This document shows positions 41,133 through 50,608 of a stretch of DNA of 64,000 nucleotides, piece by piece (the stretch's first letter is position 1; each line of letters opens with the position of its first letter). A program made the position numbers and the translations under genes. Where the stretch lies: positions 3,286,001 to 3,350,000 of the forward strand of contig NZ_CP019962.1 in the NCBI RefSeq assembly GCF_000807675.2, given 5' to 3'. Source of the stretch: Eubacterium limosum (GTDB lineage: Bacteria; Bacillota; Clostridia; Eubacteriales; Eubacteriaceae). The notes below the pieces were generated by a model. The model saw only the letters and a list, made by a program, of their open reading frames with translations. It ran no database searches and had not been told where the DNA came from.

Positions 41133-42413
41133 ATGTTTGTTGATCAAGCGCAGATATATGTAACTGCCGGTAACGGTGGTCATGGCGGAATGAGCTTCCG
41201 CCGGGAGAAATATGTCCCAAACGGCGGGCCAGATGGTGGAAACGGGGGCCGGGGCGGCAATGTCATTGTCCAGGCCGATAATGGCCTGCGAACGCTGCTG
41301 GCGTTTAAATACCGTAAAAAATACAAGGCGGAGAGCGGCGGTAATGGGACCGGAGGCCGCTCGACTGGCAAATCCGGTGAGGACCTGCTCATAAAGGTGC
41401 CGGTAGGCACAGTGGTCAAGGATAAGACAACAGGCAGGATTCTCTGCGATTTAAGCGAGGACAGCGAATCCTGTATCGTGGCCCAGGGCGGCCGGGGCGG
41501 ACTCGGGAACATGAATTTCTCGACTTCCACCAGACAGGCCCCGAGATTTGCCCAGGGCGGTGTCAAGGGCCAGGAGAGAACGCTGGTGCTGGAATTAAAG
41601 CTTCTGGCAGATGTTGGACTGCTGGGGTTCCCAAATGTTGGAAAGTCAACCTTCCTGTCCATGGTAACAGCAGCCAAGCCCAAAATCGCGAATTACCATT
41701 TTACGACCATTGTTCCAAACCTTGGCGTGGTAGCATGGAAGGACTATGATCCTTTTGTCATCGCGGATATTCCGGGAATTATTGAGGGCGCCCATGAGGG
41801 TACCGGCCTGGGAATCCAGTTTTTGCGCCACGTTGAGCGGACGAAGCTTTTAATCCACATGCTGGACGCCTCGGGCAGTGAAGGCCGGGACCCTCTGGCA
41901 GATTTTAAAGCGATTAATGAAGAATTAAAAGAATACAATGAACGCCTGGCGCAGAGGATGCAGGTGGTCGCCCTGAATAAGACAGACCTGATCGCGGATC
42001 CTGAGGAGCTGGAGCTTCTGGTGTCAGAATTTGAAGCGATGGGCTATGAGGTATTCCCTATATCCGCCGCTACAGGAAAAGGCATTGACGCCCTGCTGAG
42101 CCGCGTGATTCAGCTGCTGGACGAAATTGGCGAGGTAGAGCCGATCTTTGAGGTGGAAGCTGACGAGGATGTGGTATACAAGGCTGATTTTGATGAAGAA
42201 CCTTTCACGGTGCATAAAGATGGCAATGTCTATGTGGTCGAAGGTGATTTTGAACGGCTGATCAATTCCGTCAACTTTGAGGACTTTGACTCCATCGGAT
42301 ATTTCCAGAGAGTGCTCAAGGATAAGGGCATATTCAAAAAGCTTGAAGAAATGGGAATACAGGACGAGGATACCGTCCGGCTCCAGGATATTGAGTTTGA
42401 ATATTTTAAATAA
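41133..42413 (+). CDS. obg: Obg/CgtA GTPase
   Basis: A 426-residue ribosome-associated GTPase. The glycine-rich Obg fold (GNGGHGGMSFRREKYVPNGG) is followed by the G domain (GFPNVGKSTFLS, DIPGIIEGAHEG, NKTDL) and the C-terminal Obg-specific domain (FTVHKDGNVYVVEG). It acts in 50S assembly and stress control. GAGGTG precedes the start, and it opens a cluster of ribosome/NAD genes. Confidence 0.98.
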   Translation: MFVDQAQIYVTAGNGGHGGMSFRREKYVPNGGPDGGNGGRGGNVIVQADNGLRTLLAFKYRKKYKAESGGNGTGGRSTGKSGEDLLIKVPVGTVVKDKTTGRILCDLSEDSESCIVAQGGRGGLGNMNFSTSTRQAPRFAQGGVKGQERTLVLELKLLADVGLLGFPNVGKSTFLSMVTAAKPKIANYHFTTIVPNLGVVAWKDYDPFVIADIPGIIEGAHEGTGLGIQFLRHVERTKLLIHMLDASGSEGRDPLADFKAINEELKEYNERLAQRMQVVALNKTDLIADPEELELLVSEFEAMGYEVFPISAATGKGIDALLSRVIQLLDEIGEVEPIFEVEADEDVVYKADFDEEPFTVHKDGNVYVVEGDFERLINSVNFEDFDSIGYFQRVLKDKGIFKKLEEMGIQDEDTVRLQDIEFEYFK

Positions 42414-42450
42414 AATTGAGCGAGATATGCTATAATAGAAAGAGAGAAAA

Positions 42451-42780
42451 ATGCTAACAAGTAAACAGAGAAGCTATTTGAGAAAGCTTGCCATGGATAT
42501 TCCCGATATTATTTTTATCGGGAAAGACGGGATCACCCCTGAGGTTATTCAGCAGACAAGAGACGCCATTGTGGCCAGAGAGCTGATAAAGGGCAAAATT
42601 CAGCAGAATTCCATGGAAGAGGTGGAAGACGCCGCCCGGACACTGGCCGAGGCGACTAAGTCAGAGATTGTCTGCACCATCGGCAATAAATTCATATTAT
42701 ATAAAAAGAATCTTTTGAAAACAAAGATAGAAGTGCCGTCCAAAAATTCTAAGACACTGAAGAAGAAAAACAAACGGTAG
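42451..42780 (+). CDS. yhbY: YhbY-type CRM-domain RNA-binding protein
   Basis: A 109-residue protein: LTSKQRSYLRKLAMD, then IIFIGKDGITPEVIQ, with the GKDG loop typical of CRM/YhbY domains that bind pre-50S particles. A Lys-rich tail is added (about residues 88-109). It lies between obg and nadD, as in many Firmicutes. Confidence 0.92.
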   Translation: MLTSKQRSYLRKLAMDIPDIIFIGKDGITPEVIQQTRDAIVARELIKGKIQQNSMEEVEDAARTLAEATKSEIVCTIGNKFILYKKNLLKTKIEVPSKNSKTLKKKNKR

Positions 42781-42798
42781 CTTTTTAAAGAGGTAAGT

Positions 42799-43428
42799 AT
42801 GGAAAAAATAGGCTTATTAGGCGGGAGCTTTAATCCGGTTCATACCGGACACCTTTTGCTGGCAGAATCGGCCAGAGACCAGTATGGTCTGGATAAGGTG
42901 CTGTTTATACCTGCCGGCAACAATCCTTTTAAAGAGATGGATAAGGAGATCGACCGCAGGCACCGCCTGAAAATGGTGGAGCTTGCGACCCGGTCCAACC
43001 CTTATTTTGAAGTGCTGTCCATTGAGATCGACCGGCCAGGAATGACCTACACCGTCGATACGATCGAGCAGATCAAACAGACTTATCCGGAGAGTGAGTT
43101 TTATTTTATCACCGGCGCGGATATTATGTTTGAGATCACGCTTTGGAAGGGAGCGCCAGAGCTGCTGGCCTCTGTCAATTTTATCACGACCTTCAGGCCG
43201 GGCTATTCACACAACAAGCTGGACGCGCGGATCGAGGAGCTCCAGGAAATTTACGGCGCCAGGATCTATAAACTATTTACCTCAGAAATGGACATCGCTT
43301 CCTCCGATATACGGGGAAGGGTGAAAAATGGTTATTCCATAAAATACCTTCTGCCAGAAACGGTGGAGCAGTATATTACTGAAAATCGACTTTATTTAGC
43401 GAAGCAGCCCCTGGGAGATGCAGAATGA
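42799..43428 (+). CDS. nadD: Nicotinate-nucleotide adenylyltransferase
   Basis: A 209-residue enzyme making deamido-NAD from NaMN and ATP. It has the nucleotidyltransferase motif GGSFNPVHTGHLLLAE, FIPAGNNPFK, TYTVDTIE, TGADIM, and the SSSDIRGR-like ASSDIRGRV. It overlaps yqeK by 4 bp (ATGA). Confidence 0.96.
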   Translation: MEKIGLLGGSFNPVHTGHLLLAESARDQYGLDKVLFIPAGNNPFKEMDKEIDRRHRLKMVELATRSNPYFEVLSIEIDRPGMTYTVDTIEQIKQTYPESEFYFITGADIMFEITLWKGAPELLASVNFITTFRPGYSHNKLDARIEELQEIYGARIYKLFTSEMDIASSDIRGRVKNGYSIKYLLPETVEQYITENRLYLAKQPLGDAE

Positions 43429-44015
43429 ACGTTGCGGAAATTCAAAAAAAATTAAAAAAAGAACTAAAGCCCAAGCGTTATGAGCACACCTTAAACGTGG
43501 TGGACTCAGCCTTGAAGCTGGCGGAAATCTATCCCTGTGACGCGAACAAGGTGAAATACGCGGCCCTGCTGCACGACTGTGCCAAAAATTACAGTGACGC
43601 AGAGCTTCTGGCAACAGCGGAGAAGCATTACCTCAATGTTGATGAGATCACCCTGCGTGAGCCGCAGCTGCTGCACGGCCCCGTGGGGGCAGTGGTAGCC
43701 CGGACGGAGTACGGCGTTGAGAACAAGGAAATCCTCGGCGCCATCAAATACCACACAACCGGGCGGAAAAACATGAGTGTTCTCGAAAAAATTATCTATC
43801 TCGCTGATTTTATCGAGCCTGGGCGCAGCTACCCGGGCGTGGATAAGCTCAGGAAGATGGCTTTTGAAAATCTGGATGACGCGATGATCCAGGCGCTGAC
43901 CAACACCGTCCGCTATATCAGCGGAATCGGCGGCCTGATTCACGAAAGGACCGTCTCGGCACGTAACTATTTGATCCTTGAAAAAATGGATCGTGAAAAA
44001 AATGAAAAGGAGTGA
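43425..44015 (+). CDS. yqeK: YqeK HD-domain diadenosine tetraphosphatase
   Basis: A 196-residue HD-domain hydrolase of the Ap4A-cleaving YqeK family: KRYEHTLNVVDSALKLA, the HD pair in AALLHDCAKN, LHGPVGAVVA, KYHTTGRKNM and YLADFIEPGR. It is coupled to nadD upstream and rsfS downstream by short overlaps. Confidence 0.93.
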   Translation: MNVAEIQKKLKKELKPKRYEHTLNVVDSALKLAEIYPCDANKVKYAALLHDCAKNYSDAELLATAEKHYLNVDEITLREPQLLHGPVGAVVARTEYGVENKEILGAIKYHTTGRKNMSVLEKIIYLADFIEPGRSYPGVDKLRKMAFENLDDAMIQALTNTVRYISGIGGLIHERTVSARNYLILEKMDREKNEKE

Positions 44016-44365
44016 TTGATATCGAACCAAAAGAGTTTGCAGAAAAAGTAAAAGAGTGGATTGACGCTAAAAATGGAACCGACGTTGAAATTATTGATAT
44101 TGCGGAGGTTTCGACCCTGGGCGATTATTTTGTCATCGCCAGCGGTAATTCGGAACGCCAGGTTAAGGCCATTGCCGACAATGTCGAATATGAAGCCGAA
44201 AAGCTTGGTATTGTCCCGAAAAGCGTTGAAGGAGCACGGGAAGCCCGTTGGATTTTACTGGACTACTATGACGTGATCGTCCATATTTTCCATGCGGAGG
44301 AACGCCAGTTCTACAACCTGGAACGCCTCTGGAAAGACGGAACAAGACCTTCTACCTTTGAATAA
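44012..44365 (+). CDS. rsfS: Ribosomal silencing factor RsfS
   Basis: A 117-residue protein that blocks subunit joining by binding L14. It shows EIIDIAEVSTLGDYFVIASG, ERQVKAIADNVEYE, EGAREARWILLDYYDVIVHIF and FYNLERLW. The start is uncertain: GTG 44012 overlaps the yqeK stop but also the AAGGAG sequence, and an in-frame stop at 44003 rules out anything further upstream. Other in-frame candidates are ATT 44015 and ATC 44021. Confidence 0.94.
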   Translation: MIDIEPKEFAEKVKEWIDAKNGTDVEIIDIAEVSTLGDYFVIASGNSERQVKAIADNVEYEAEKLGIVPKSVEGAREARWILLDYYDVIVHIFHAEERQFYNLERLWKDGTRPSTFE

Positions 44366-44367
44366 GC

Positions 44368-44398
44368 AAGGGGCCGGATATTTATTCGGTCCTTTTTC
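44368..44398 (+). terminator. Terminator of the obg-rsfS cluster
   Basis: AAGGGGCCG and CGGTCCTT pair around GATATTTATT, followed by TTTCTTTG. Confidence 0.75.
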
Positions 44399-44493
44399 TT
44401 TGTTTATGGGGCGTGTCCGCTTGCGATTATGCTTTTCCTATTGTATAATTATAAAGTTAACAAACACCGAATTGTAAAAAGAGAGGTATACAG

Positions 44494-45579
44494 ATGAAAA
44501 TTGGAATTGTCGGATTACCCAACGTCGGTAAAAGTACAATTTTTAATGCGATAACAAAAGCCGGCGCAGAATCCGCCAACTATCCCTTTTGTACCATCGA
44601 CCCCAATGTAGGGGTGGTGACCGTACCGGATGAACGTCTGGAAGTGCTTGAGAAAATGTATCAGTCCAAGAGAGTGGTGCCCACCACCATTGAATTTGTG
44701 GACATTGCGGGCCTGGTCCGAGGCGCCAGCAAAGGCGAGGGTCTGGGCAATAAGTTTTTGTCCCATATCCGTGAGGTTGATGCCATCGCCCATGTGGTTC
44801 GCTGCTTTGAGGACGAGAATGTCGTTCATGTCGAGGGAAAGATCGACCCTCTGGACGACCTTGAAACCATCAACCTTGAGCTGATTTTAGCCGATCTGGA
44901 AATGGTAGACCGCCGGGTTGAAAAAACGCGTAAAGCCGCAAAGGGCGATAAAGCTGAAAAGGCGAACCTCGAAATTCTGGAAAAGCTGAAGGCTATTCTG
45001 GAAGCGGGAAGAATGCCTCTGGATACGGATTTTTCGGAGGATGAATGGCAGTATGTTTCCGGACTTCAGCTTATTTCCACAAAGCCAGTCCTGTACATTG
45101 CGAATGTGTCTGAGGACGACCTGATTTCAGACAACGCCATGGTCAAAGCTTTAAAAGAAAAGGTGTCCGGTGATAACCGTGAGGTCATTAAAATTTCCGC
45201 CAAGATCGAGGAAGAGATCGCTGAGCTCGACGATGAGGAAAAAGCCCTGTTTCTGACAGATCTGGGTCTTGAAGCCTCTGGGCTGGATCAGGTTATCCGC
45301 GCGGGTTACAAGCTGCTGGGCCTGATCACCTTCCTGACCGCCGGGCCAGAGGAAACACGCGCCTGGACCATCCGAAAGGGCACAAAAGCGCCGCAGGCAG
45401 CCGGAAAGATCCACTCCGACATTGAGCGGGGCTTTATCCGGGCTGAGATTACCACCTATGAACAGCTGGTGGAAGCCGGCTCGGACGTCAAGGCCAAAGA
45501 ACTTGGAGTGACCCGGATCGAGGGTAAAGACTACGTCATGCAGGATGGCGATGTCACATTTTTCAGGTTTAATGTATAA
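44494..45579 (+). CDS. ychF: YchF/OLA1-family ATPase
   Basis: A 361-residue Obg-like ATPase. It shows [49 protein letters not shown], and a C-terminal TGS domain ([32 protein letters not shown]). The NKXD-like motif is replaced by YIANVSE, as usual for this ATP-preferring family. It is a single-gene unit. Confidence 0.97.
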   Translation: MKIGIVGLPNVGKSTIFNAITKAGAESANYPFCTIDPNVGVVTVPDERLEVLEKMYQSKRVVPTTIEFVDIAGLVRGASKGEGLGNKFLSHIREVDAIAHVVRCFEDENVVHVEGKIDPLDDLETINLELILADLEMVDRRVEKTRKAAKGDKAEKANLEILEKLKAILEAGRMPLDTDFSEDEWQYVSGLQLISTKPVLYIANVSEDDLISDNAMVKALKEKVSGDNREVIKISAKIEEEIAELDDEEKALFLTDLGLEASGLDQVIRAGYKLLGLITFLTAGPEETRAWTIRKGTKAPQAAGKIHSDIERGFIRAEITTYEQLVEAGSDVKAKELGVTRIEGKDYVMQDGDVTFFRFNV

Positions 45580-45588
45580 TAAAATTGT

Positions 45589-45621
45589 CCCGAAGCGTGT
45601 GCTGCATGTTTCGGGATTTTT
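45589..45621 (+). terminator. Terminator of ychF
   Basis: CCCGAA and TTCGGG pair around a GC-containing loop, followed by ATTTTT. Confidence 0.75.
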
Positions 45622-45639
45622 CTGTAAAAGAGGAAACAA

Positions 45640-47376
45640 ATGAGTAAATGTGTATTAGTGGGTGTCAATGCAAAATATGTGCACACCAATCTTGCCATAA
45701 GAGCTCTGAAAGCAGCCGCGCAGGCGGAAAATATCGAGCTTTGTGAGGTAACCATTAACGACCAGATGAACGTGGTGGTCGGCAGGCTTTTGAGAATGCA
45801 GGGAGATTACTATGGCTTTTCCTGCTATATCTGGAATATGGACTTTATTGCAAAAATCAGTGAAGTGCTGAAAAAGAGCAGGCCCAACTGCATTGTCTTC
45901 TGGGGAGGGCCTGAGGTTTCCTATGACAGCGGGCGCCTTCTGGAGGATCACCCATTCGTGGATTATATTATTTCCGGCGAGGGGGAAACCGTTTTTCCTG
46001 AATTTGTAAAGACACTGCAGAGCCGGGATAAAACCCCGCTTCTGAAAATGGAAAACGTCAACTGGTTTGGGCGCAATGTGTCCCATTCGCATGTAAGCGG
46101 CGAAAAGGTGGGGATTGTCGAGGATCTGGACGCACTGCCCTTCCCCTATGACGACCAAAATATCCAGCCGATTTCAGACAAAATCATTTATTATGAAAGC
46201 ATGCGGGGCTGCCCCTTCCAGTGTTCCTACTGCCTTTCTTCCACCCTGCAGAAGGTACGTTTTCTGCCCCTCGAGCGTGTTTTCAGAGAGCTGGATTTTT
46301 TCATCAGCCACGATGTAAAGCAGGTGAAATTTGTGGACCGCACCTTCAATGTCGATATCCGGCGGACCAAGGCCATCATCGCTTACCTGGTCAAAAAGGA
46401 ATGCGCTACGAATTTTCATTTTGAGATCGCGGGGGATCTGCTGGACGATGAGCTTCTTGAGATGATTGCAAAAGCACCAAAGGGCCTGATGCAGTTTGAG
46501 ATCGGTATCCAGAGCACTCATGATGAAACGCTGGAGGCGATCACGCGAAAGACTGATCTGGAAAAGATCCGGAAAAATGTGAAGCGTCTCATCGGGTTTA
46601 AAAACTGCCATGTGCACGTGGACCTGATCGCCGGGCTGCCAAAGGAAACCTATGCGGTTTTTAAAAAGTCCTTTGACGAGACCATTGCCATTGAGCCAGA
46701 TATGCTGCAGCTGGGATTTTTAAAGCTGCTGAAGGGGACAAAGATCCGAAAAGAAGCGGATAAATTTTATTACCGCTACGCGAGCTTTCCGCCTTATGAG
46801 GTGATCAGTAATGATTTTATCTCCTCGGATGAGCTTATGCGCTTAAAGGACATTGAGGACCTGGTAGACCGCTATTACAATTCCGGCGCCTTTTATCTGA
46901 GTTTGAAGTATATTTTTGAAAACCAGTGCTGGGGCTCACCCTTTGAATTTTTTGAGGCTTTCTCGGACTATTGGCGGGAGGAAGGCTTCTATGAGCTGGG
47001 AAAATCAAAGGAACAGCTCTACGGGATTCTGCAGACATTTACGACCTCAGGCGACGAGTCGCCCCATAAAGAAATGCTCGGGGAGCTGATCAAAATGGAT
47101 TATCTCAGGCAGGGGCACCGCTCCCTTCCCGTTTTTTTTGAAAACCGGACCCTCTCAAAAACAGCGGCCTTTGAGCAGCTGAAGGACGAAGGTTTTGTGG
47201 CTGCCTGTGTGCCTGCGCTCTCAGGACAGCCTGCCAAGCAGGTGATCAAGCGCGTCTTTTTCCAGTATTTTGAAGAAAACGCCCTTGACCTTGCCCAGAG
47301 GTATCTGGGGACAGAGCCGGGCAGGGGAAGCCTCTGCGTCTTTTATGAGGGTGCGATGATCCGGGTGGCCGGGTAA
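45640..47376 (+). CDS. B12-binding-type radical SAM protein with DUF4080 C-terminus
   Basis: A 578-residue protein. The N-terminal B12-binding-like domain (LVGVNAKYVHTNLAIRAL, FWGGPEVSYD, ISGEGE) lacks an obvious DXHXXG motif, so cobalamin binding is uncertain. The radical-SAM core has the cluster motif RGCPFQCSYCLSS near residue 190 and VDLIAGLPKET later. The C-terminal region matches the layout of DUF4080. The substrate is unknown. AGAGGAAAC precedes the start. Confidence 0.88.
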   Translation: MSKCVLVGVNAKYVHTNLAIRALKAAAQAENIELCEVTINDQMNVVVGRLLRMQGDYYGFSCYIWNMDFIAKISEVLKKSRPNCIVFWGGPEVSYDSGRLLEDHPFVDYIISGEGETVFPEFVKTLQSRDKTPLLKMENVNWFGRNVSHSHVSGEKVGIVEDLDALPFPYDDQNIQPISDKIIYYESMRGCPFQCSYCLSSTLQKVRFLPLERVFRELDFFISHDVKQVKFVDRTFNVDIRRTKAIIAYLVKKECATNFHFEIAGDLLDDELLEMIAKAPKGLMQFEIGIQSTHDETLEAITRKTDLEKIRKNVKRLIGFKNCHVHVDLIAGLPKETYAVFKKSFDETIAIEPDMLQLGFLKLLKGTKIRKEADKFYYRYASFPPYEVISNDFISSDELMRLKDIEDLVDRYYNSGAFYLSLKYIFENQCWGSPFEFFEAFSDYWREEGFYELGKSKEQLYGILQTFTTSGDESPHKEMLGELIKMDYLRQGHRSLPVFFENRTLSKTAAFEQLKDEGFVAACVPALSGQPAKQVIKRVFFQYFEENALDLAQRYLGTEPGRGSLCVFYEGAMIRVAG

Positions 47377-47413
47377 TCACACGCGCCATTTTACGGCATA
47401 AAAACATGCGTGT

Positions 47414-47485
47414 CTGGACAGCAAACCGGATAGTAAACCGGACACGGTTCCGGTTATGGTTCCGGATAGCAAACCGGACACATTA
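47414..47485 (+). repeat. Six tandem 12-bp units
   Basis: Units in exact register: CTGGACAGCAAA, CCGGATAGTAAA, CCGGACACGGTT, CCGGTTATGGTT, CCGGATAGCAAA, CCGGACACATTA. A second short repeat follows (two AAACCAAACCAA-type units, 47490-47516). No reading frame here has a credible ribosome site. Confidence 0.75.
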
Positions 47486-47520
47486 TATAAACCAAACCAA
47501 ATAAAACCAAACCAAAGAGA

Positions 47521-47642
47521 GAGGGCGCACCCGGAGAGCGTGTAGACAAAGTTTAAATGAAGCTGTAAAGCTAAAGTGGAGGCTTGCTCTAGCACTTCAT
47601 AATAACATTTGTCTACACTCTGAGAGAGAGGATAGCGCCCTC
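47521..47642. repeat. 122-bp inverted repeat between converging genes
   Basis: The arms pair at GAGGGCGC/GCGCCCTC (47521, 47635), GTGTAGACAAA/TTTGTCTACAC (47540, 47608) and ATGAAG/CTTCAT (47557, 47595), separated by unpaired stretches. It lies between two converging genes and ends 3 bp from the kinase stop codon. It could act as a terminator for both strands or be a small mobile repeat. Confidence 0.6.
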
Positions 47643-47645
47643 CCT

Positions 47646-49118
47646 CTACCGCATTAAAATAATCTTCATGGCTGTTCCCTGTCCCAGGGTGCTCTCGATC
47701 ACGAGCTCGCCCCGGTGGAGTTTTACAATGCTCTCGATGATGGAGAGGCCAAGGCCTGTACCACCGGTTTCCCTTGAACGGTCGCTGTCGACCCGGAAGA
47801 AACGCCGGCGCACATTTTCGAGTTCGCTCTCAGGAATGCCGATGCCTGTGTCGATGACAGACAGGATACACCTGTTTGCCGTCTCAGTGCAGCTGAAACA
47901 GATTTTTCCCTGCGCCGGGGTGTATTTCATGCTGTTGTCGGCAAGTGCCCTTAAAGCCTGTAATATGAGCGATTCATTGCATTTTACCAGACAGGGGTCG
48001 GCCCGGGTCAGCTCAAAGGAATGGGTGGCGTCGATCATTTCGCATTCATTGTATACCTTTGTGACAAGCTCGCCCAGGTCCGCCGGCTCAAATTTCTGTG
48101 TGAAATAGTTGTTTTCAAGGCGGGTGATCAGGAGCAGCTCCTCCACCAGCTTTTTCATATTCTGTATCTCTTCGTTAATAGAATCCACAGATTCTTCCAG
48201 GAGCTGCGGGTTTTCCTTGCCCCAAGAGGAGAGGATGTCCGAGTAGCCCTGGATGACGGTCAGAGGAATCCGAAGCTCGTGCGATGCGTCTGAGACAAAC
48301 TGCTTCTGAGCGTCAAAAGCTGATTCGAGCTGGCCGATCATCTGATTGAGGGATTTGATGAGCTGATCCAGCTCGTCGTCGTTTCCGGTCTCTTTGATAC
48401 GGGTGTTCAGGTTGTTTTCTGTGATGTTTTTAGCGGTCTCGGCGATCTCGATCAGCGGCTTAAGAGAGCGCTTGGTGCCGTAAATCCCGATAAAGATAAT
48501 GACCGCAAGGCAGACAATGCTGATGGCAATCTGGATACTGAACAGGGCGGTCATGTAGACGAAGCTGTCATTCAGATTTTTTACGACCTGGATGTAAATG
48601 GTGTAGTCGTCGCTGACAAGATAGCTTGAGCCGAGATAATAATACTCGTTTTTATTGTAGCGGAAAGAATCCACGTCCACATTGTCCTCGGTCTGGTCGG
48701 CGGGGTTGTCAATGTGCAGCTTGAAGATGTCGATGTTGTATTCCGAAAAGTTATCCTGGTTCAGAAGATCCTCCACGCCCTCGGAGGACAGATACACATC
48801 CCCGTAGTTATCCGAGATTTTATAAGAAATCAAGGTATTATCCTTGATATTGGGGTATATTTTTTCAGAGATAAAGTCCAGCCGGCTGCTGGTGGGAAGT
48901 GACAGCAGCGACTCTTCGTTTTCCTTGATCACGTTGATGATATAGCTGTTGAATTTTATGAGATTGCTCCGGTTTTCGTTTAAAACAATTTGCTGGGAAA
49001 AGTAAAACACCATCACAAAGGAAATGATCAGCAGAATGGAGAACGCCAGCACAAAAAACAGGACGATGCGCGTGTAGAGCTTCATCGGTTTTGGTTCCCG
49101 AACCCTATTTGATGACAT
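47646..49118 (-). CDS. Sensor histidine kinase (pair with regulator at 49105)
   Basis: A 490-residue membrane kinase. A first helix (about 18-38), an extracytoplasmic region of about 150 residues and a second helix (about 190-210) are followed by HAMP, HisKA (VSDASHELRIPLTVIQGY with the phospho-acceptor His) and ATPase domains (ADNSMKYT, DTGIGIPESE, GGTGLGLS). ATG 49118 follows GAGAGGG and overlaps the regulator by 14 bp; ATG 49085 is an alternative. The signal is unknown. Confidence 0.92.
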   Translation of the reverse strand: MSSNRVREPKPMKLYTRIVLFFVLAFSILLIISFVMVFYFSQQIVLNENRSNLIKFNSYIINVIKENEESLLSLPTSSRLDFISEKIYPNIKDNTLISYKISDNYGDVYLSSEGVEDLLNQDNFSEYNIDIFKLHIDNPADQTEDNVDVDSFRYNKNEYYYLGSSYLVSDDYTIYIQVVKNLNDSFVYMTALFSIQIAISIVCLAVIIFIGIYGTKRSLKPLIEIAETAKNITENNLNTRIKETGNDDELDQLIKSLNQMIGQLESAFDAQKQFVSDASHELRIPLTVIQGYSDILSSWGKENPQLLEESVDSINEEIQNMKKLVEELLLITRLENNYFTQKFEPADLGELVTKVYNECEMIDATHSFELTRADPCLVKCNESLILQALRALADNSMKYTPAQGKICFSCTETANRCILSVIDTGIGIPESELENVRRRFFRVDSDRSRETGGTGLGLSIIESIVKLHRGELVIESTLGQGTAMKIILMR

Positions 49119-49779
49119 AGCCGCGCCCTCTCACTGTCTGGATCAGCTTTCTTTCAAAGGGTTTGTCAATTTTGTCCCTCAGGTATTTTATATAAACGTC
49201 TACGATATTGTCATTTCCAAAATAGTCAAAGCCCCATACCTGGTCCAGAATCTGTTCCCGGGACTGGACAAGTCCGTGGTTGAGCACGAGGTAGTGCAGA
49301 AGGTCAAACTCTGTTTTTGAAAGCTCGATGCTATCGCCGCCGCGGGTGACCATAAAGGTATCAAGGTCGATGGACAGATCCTCAAAGCAAACACTGTTCC
49401 TGGGCGAGACAGCGGCTTTTTTACGGAGATTCGCCCGGATGCGCGCCAGTAGCTCGTCAAAAATAAAGGGCTTGGTGATATAGTCATCGGCTCCGAGATT
49501 GAGGCCGTTGACAACATCGCCGGTATCGTCCTTTGCGGTGAGAAATATAACGGGCAGCTCGGGAGAATGCTCGCGTATGTATTTTAGAACCTCGTAGCCG
49601 TTAAGCTGGGGAAGCATGATGTCCAGCAGAACCAGGCCGATGTCCGGGGTATTATTGAAAACATCAATGGCCTCACGCCCGTTAAAGGCCTTGGCTGTTT
49701 CAAAGCCTGCGTGGTTCAGCTGAAGCTCGATGATACGGGAAATTTTTTTATCATCCTCAACAATAAGTATGCAATCCAT
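49105..49779 (-). CDS. OmpR-family response regulator
   Basis: A 224-residue regulator with a receiver (ILIVEDDKK, phospho-acceptor in LVLLDIMLPQ, FLTAKDD, TKPFIF) and a winged-helix output domain (REQILDQVWGFDYFGNDNIV, VRGRGYVI). ATG 49779 follows AGGAGGAGG. It is transcribed divergently from the second two-component pair at 49940, and its promoter lies at 49808-49836. Confidence 0.93.
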   Translation of the reverse strand: MDCILIVEDDKKISRIIELQLNHAGFETAKAFNGREAIDVFNNTPDIGLVLLDIMLPQLNGYEVLKYIREHSPELPVIFLTAKDDTGDVVNGLNLGADDYITKPFIFDELLARIRANLRKKAAVSPRNSVCFEDLSIDLDTFMVTRGGDSIELSKTEFDLLHYLVLNHGLVQSREQILDQVWGFDYFGNDNIVDVYIKYLRDKIDKPFERKLIQTVRGRGYVIK

Positions 49780-49807
49780 GGGGTACCTCCTCCTTTTATC
49801 TTTCTTT

Positions 49808-49836
49808 ATTATAAGGATTCTGGGGGTGGGTTGCAA
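49808..49836 (-). promoter_or_regulatory. Promoter of the leftward two-component operon
   Basis: On the minus strand TTGCAA and TATAAT are separated by 17 bp, 29 bp before the regulator ATG. Confidence 0.75.
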
Positions 49837-49939
49837 TGAATTTCGCTTGTTCAGGCGCTTTAGCTCTTGAATTTATCCAAATTTAAGGATTGGCCTATAT
49901 ACTTAATAATAATAAAATTCCAAAAAATAGGAGAATAAA

Positions 49940-50608
49940 ATGCGCATATTATTTATAGAAGATGAAGTGAAAATTACAGATGCTCTCCAGGAGCTGTGTA
50001 AAATCCAAAATATAGATTGTGATGTGGCGAACGACGGTGAGGAGGGGCTTCTCTTTGCCCTGAATCCGATTTATGACGTCATTGTACTGGACATTATGCT
50101 GCCCATGAAGAGCGGCCTTGAGATTCTCAAGGAGGTACGGGACAGGGACATCACAACGCCTGTTTTAATGCTGACTGCCAAGGGGACGGTTGACGATAAG
50201 GTCAAGGGTCTTGACCTCGGCGCAGATGATTACCTGATCAAGCCTTTCTCCGCCAAGGAGCTCTTTGCCAGAATCCGCGCGCTGAGCAGACGCCCCGACC
50301 ATGAAATAAAAGGAGAAATCATCTCTTTTGAGGACGTCAGCTTTAACACCAAGAAGAACATGATGCAGACGCCGGAAAATGAGTATAAGCTCTCTGTGAA
50401 GGAAGCGAAAATCCTTGAAATGCTGCTGAAGCGTCCGAACCAGGTATTTACAAGAGAACAGATTTTAGACCGGGTGTGGGGCTTTGACAAAGAAGTCAAT
50501 GAAAACAACATTGAAATATATGTCCATAATCTCCGTAAGAAACTCGCCAATACGAACGTTAAGATTGACACAATCCGTGGTGTAGGTTACACTTTGAGTA
50601 AAAAATAA
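49940..50608 (+). CDS. OmpR-family response regulator
   Basis: A 222-residue regulator with a receiver (ILFIEDEVK, phospho-acceptor in VIVLDIMLPM, MLTAKGT, IKPFSAKE) and a winged helix (REQILDRVWGFDKEVNENNI, IRGVGYTL). It shares one base with its kinase gene (TAATG). AGGAG precedes the start. Confidence 0.93.
   Translation: MRILFIEDEVKITDALQELCKIQNIDCDVANDGEEGLLFALNPIYDVIVLDIMLPMKSGLEILKEVRDRDITTPVLMLTAKGTVDDKVKGLDLGADDYLIKPFSAKELFARIRALSRRPDHEIKGEIISFEDVSFNTKKNMMQTPENEYKLSVKEAKILEMLLKRPNQVFTREQILDRVWGFDKEVNENNIEIYVHNLRKKLANTNVKIDTIRGVGYTLSKK

Noticed and set aside
47377-47595. 72-codon minus-strand frame over the 12-bp repeats
   Set aside because: GTG start without a ribosome site, sequence made of repeat translation, and overlap with an inverted repeat.
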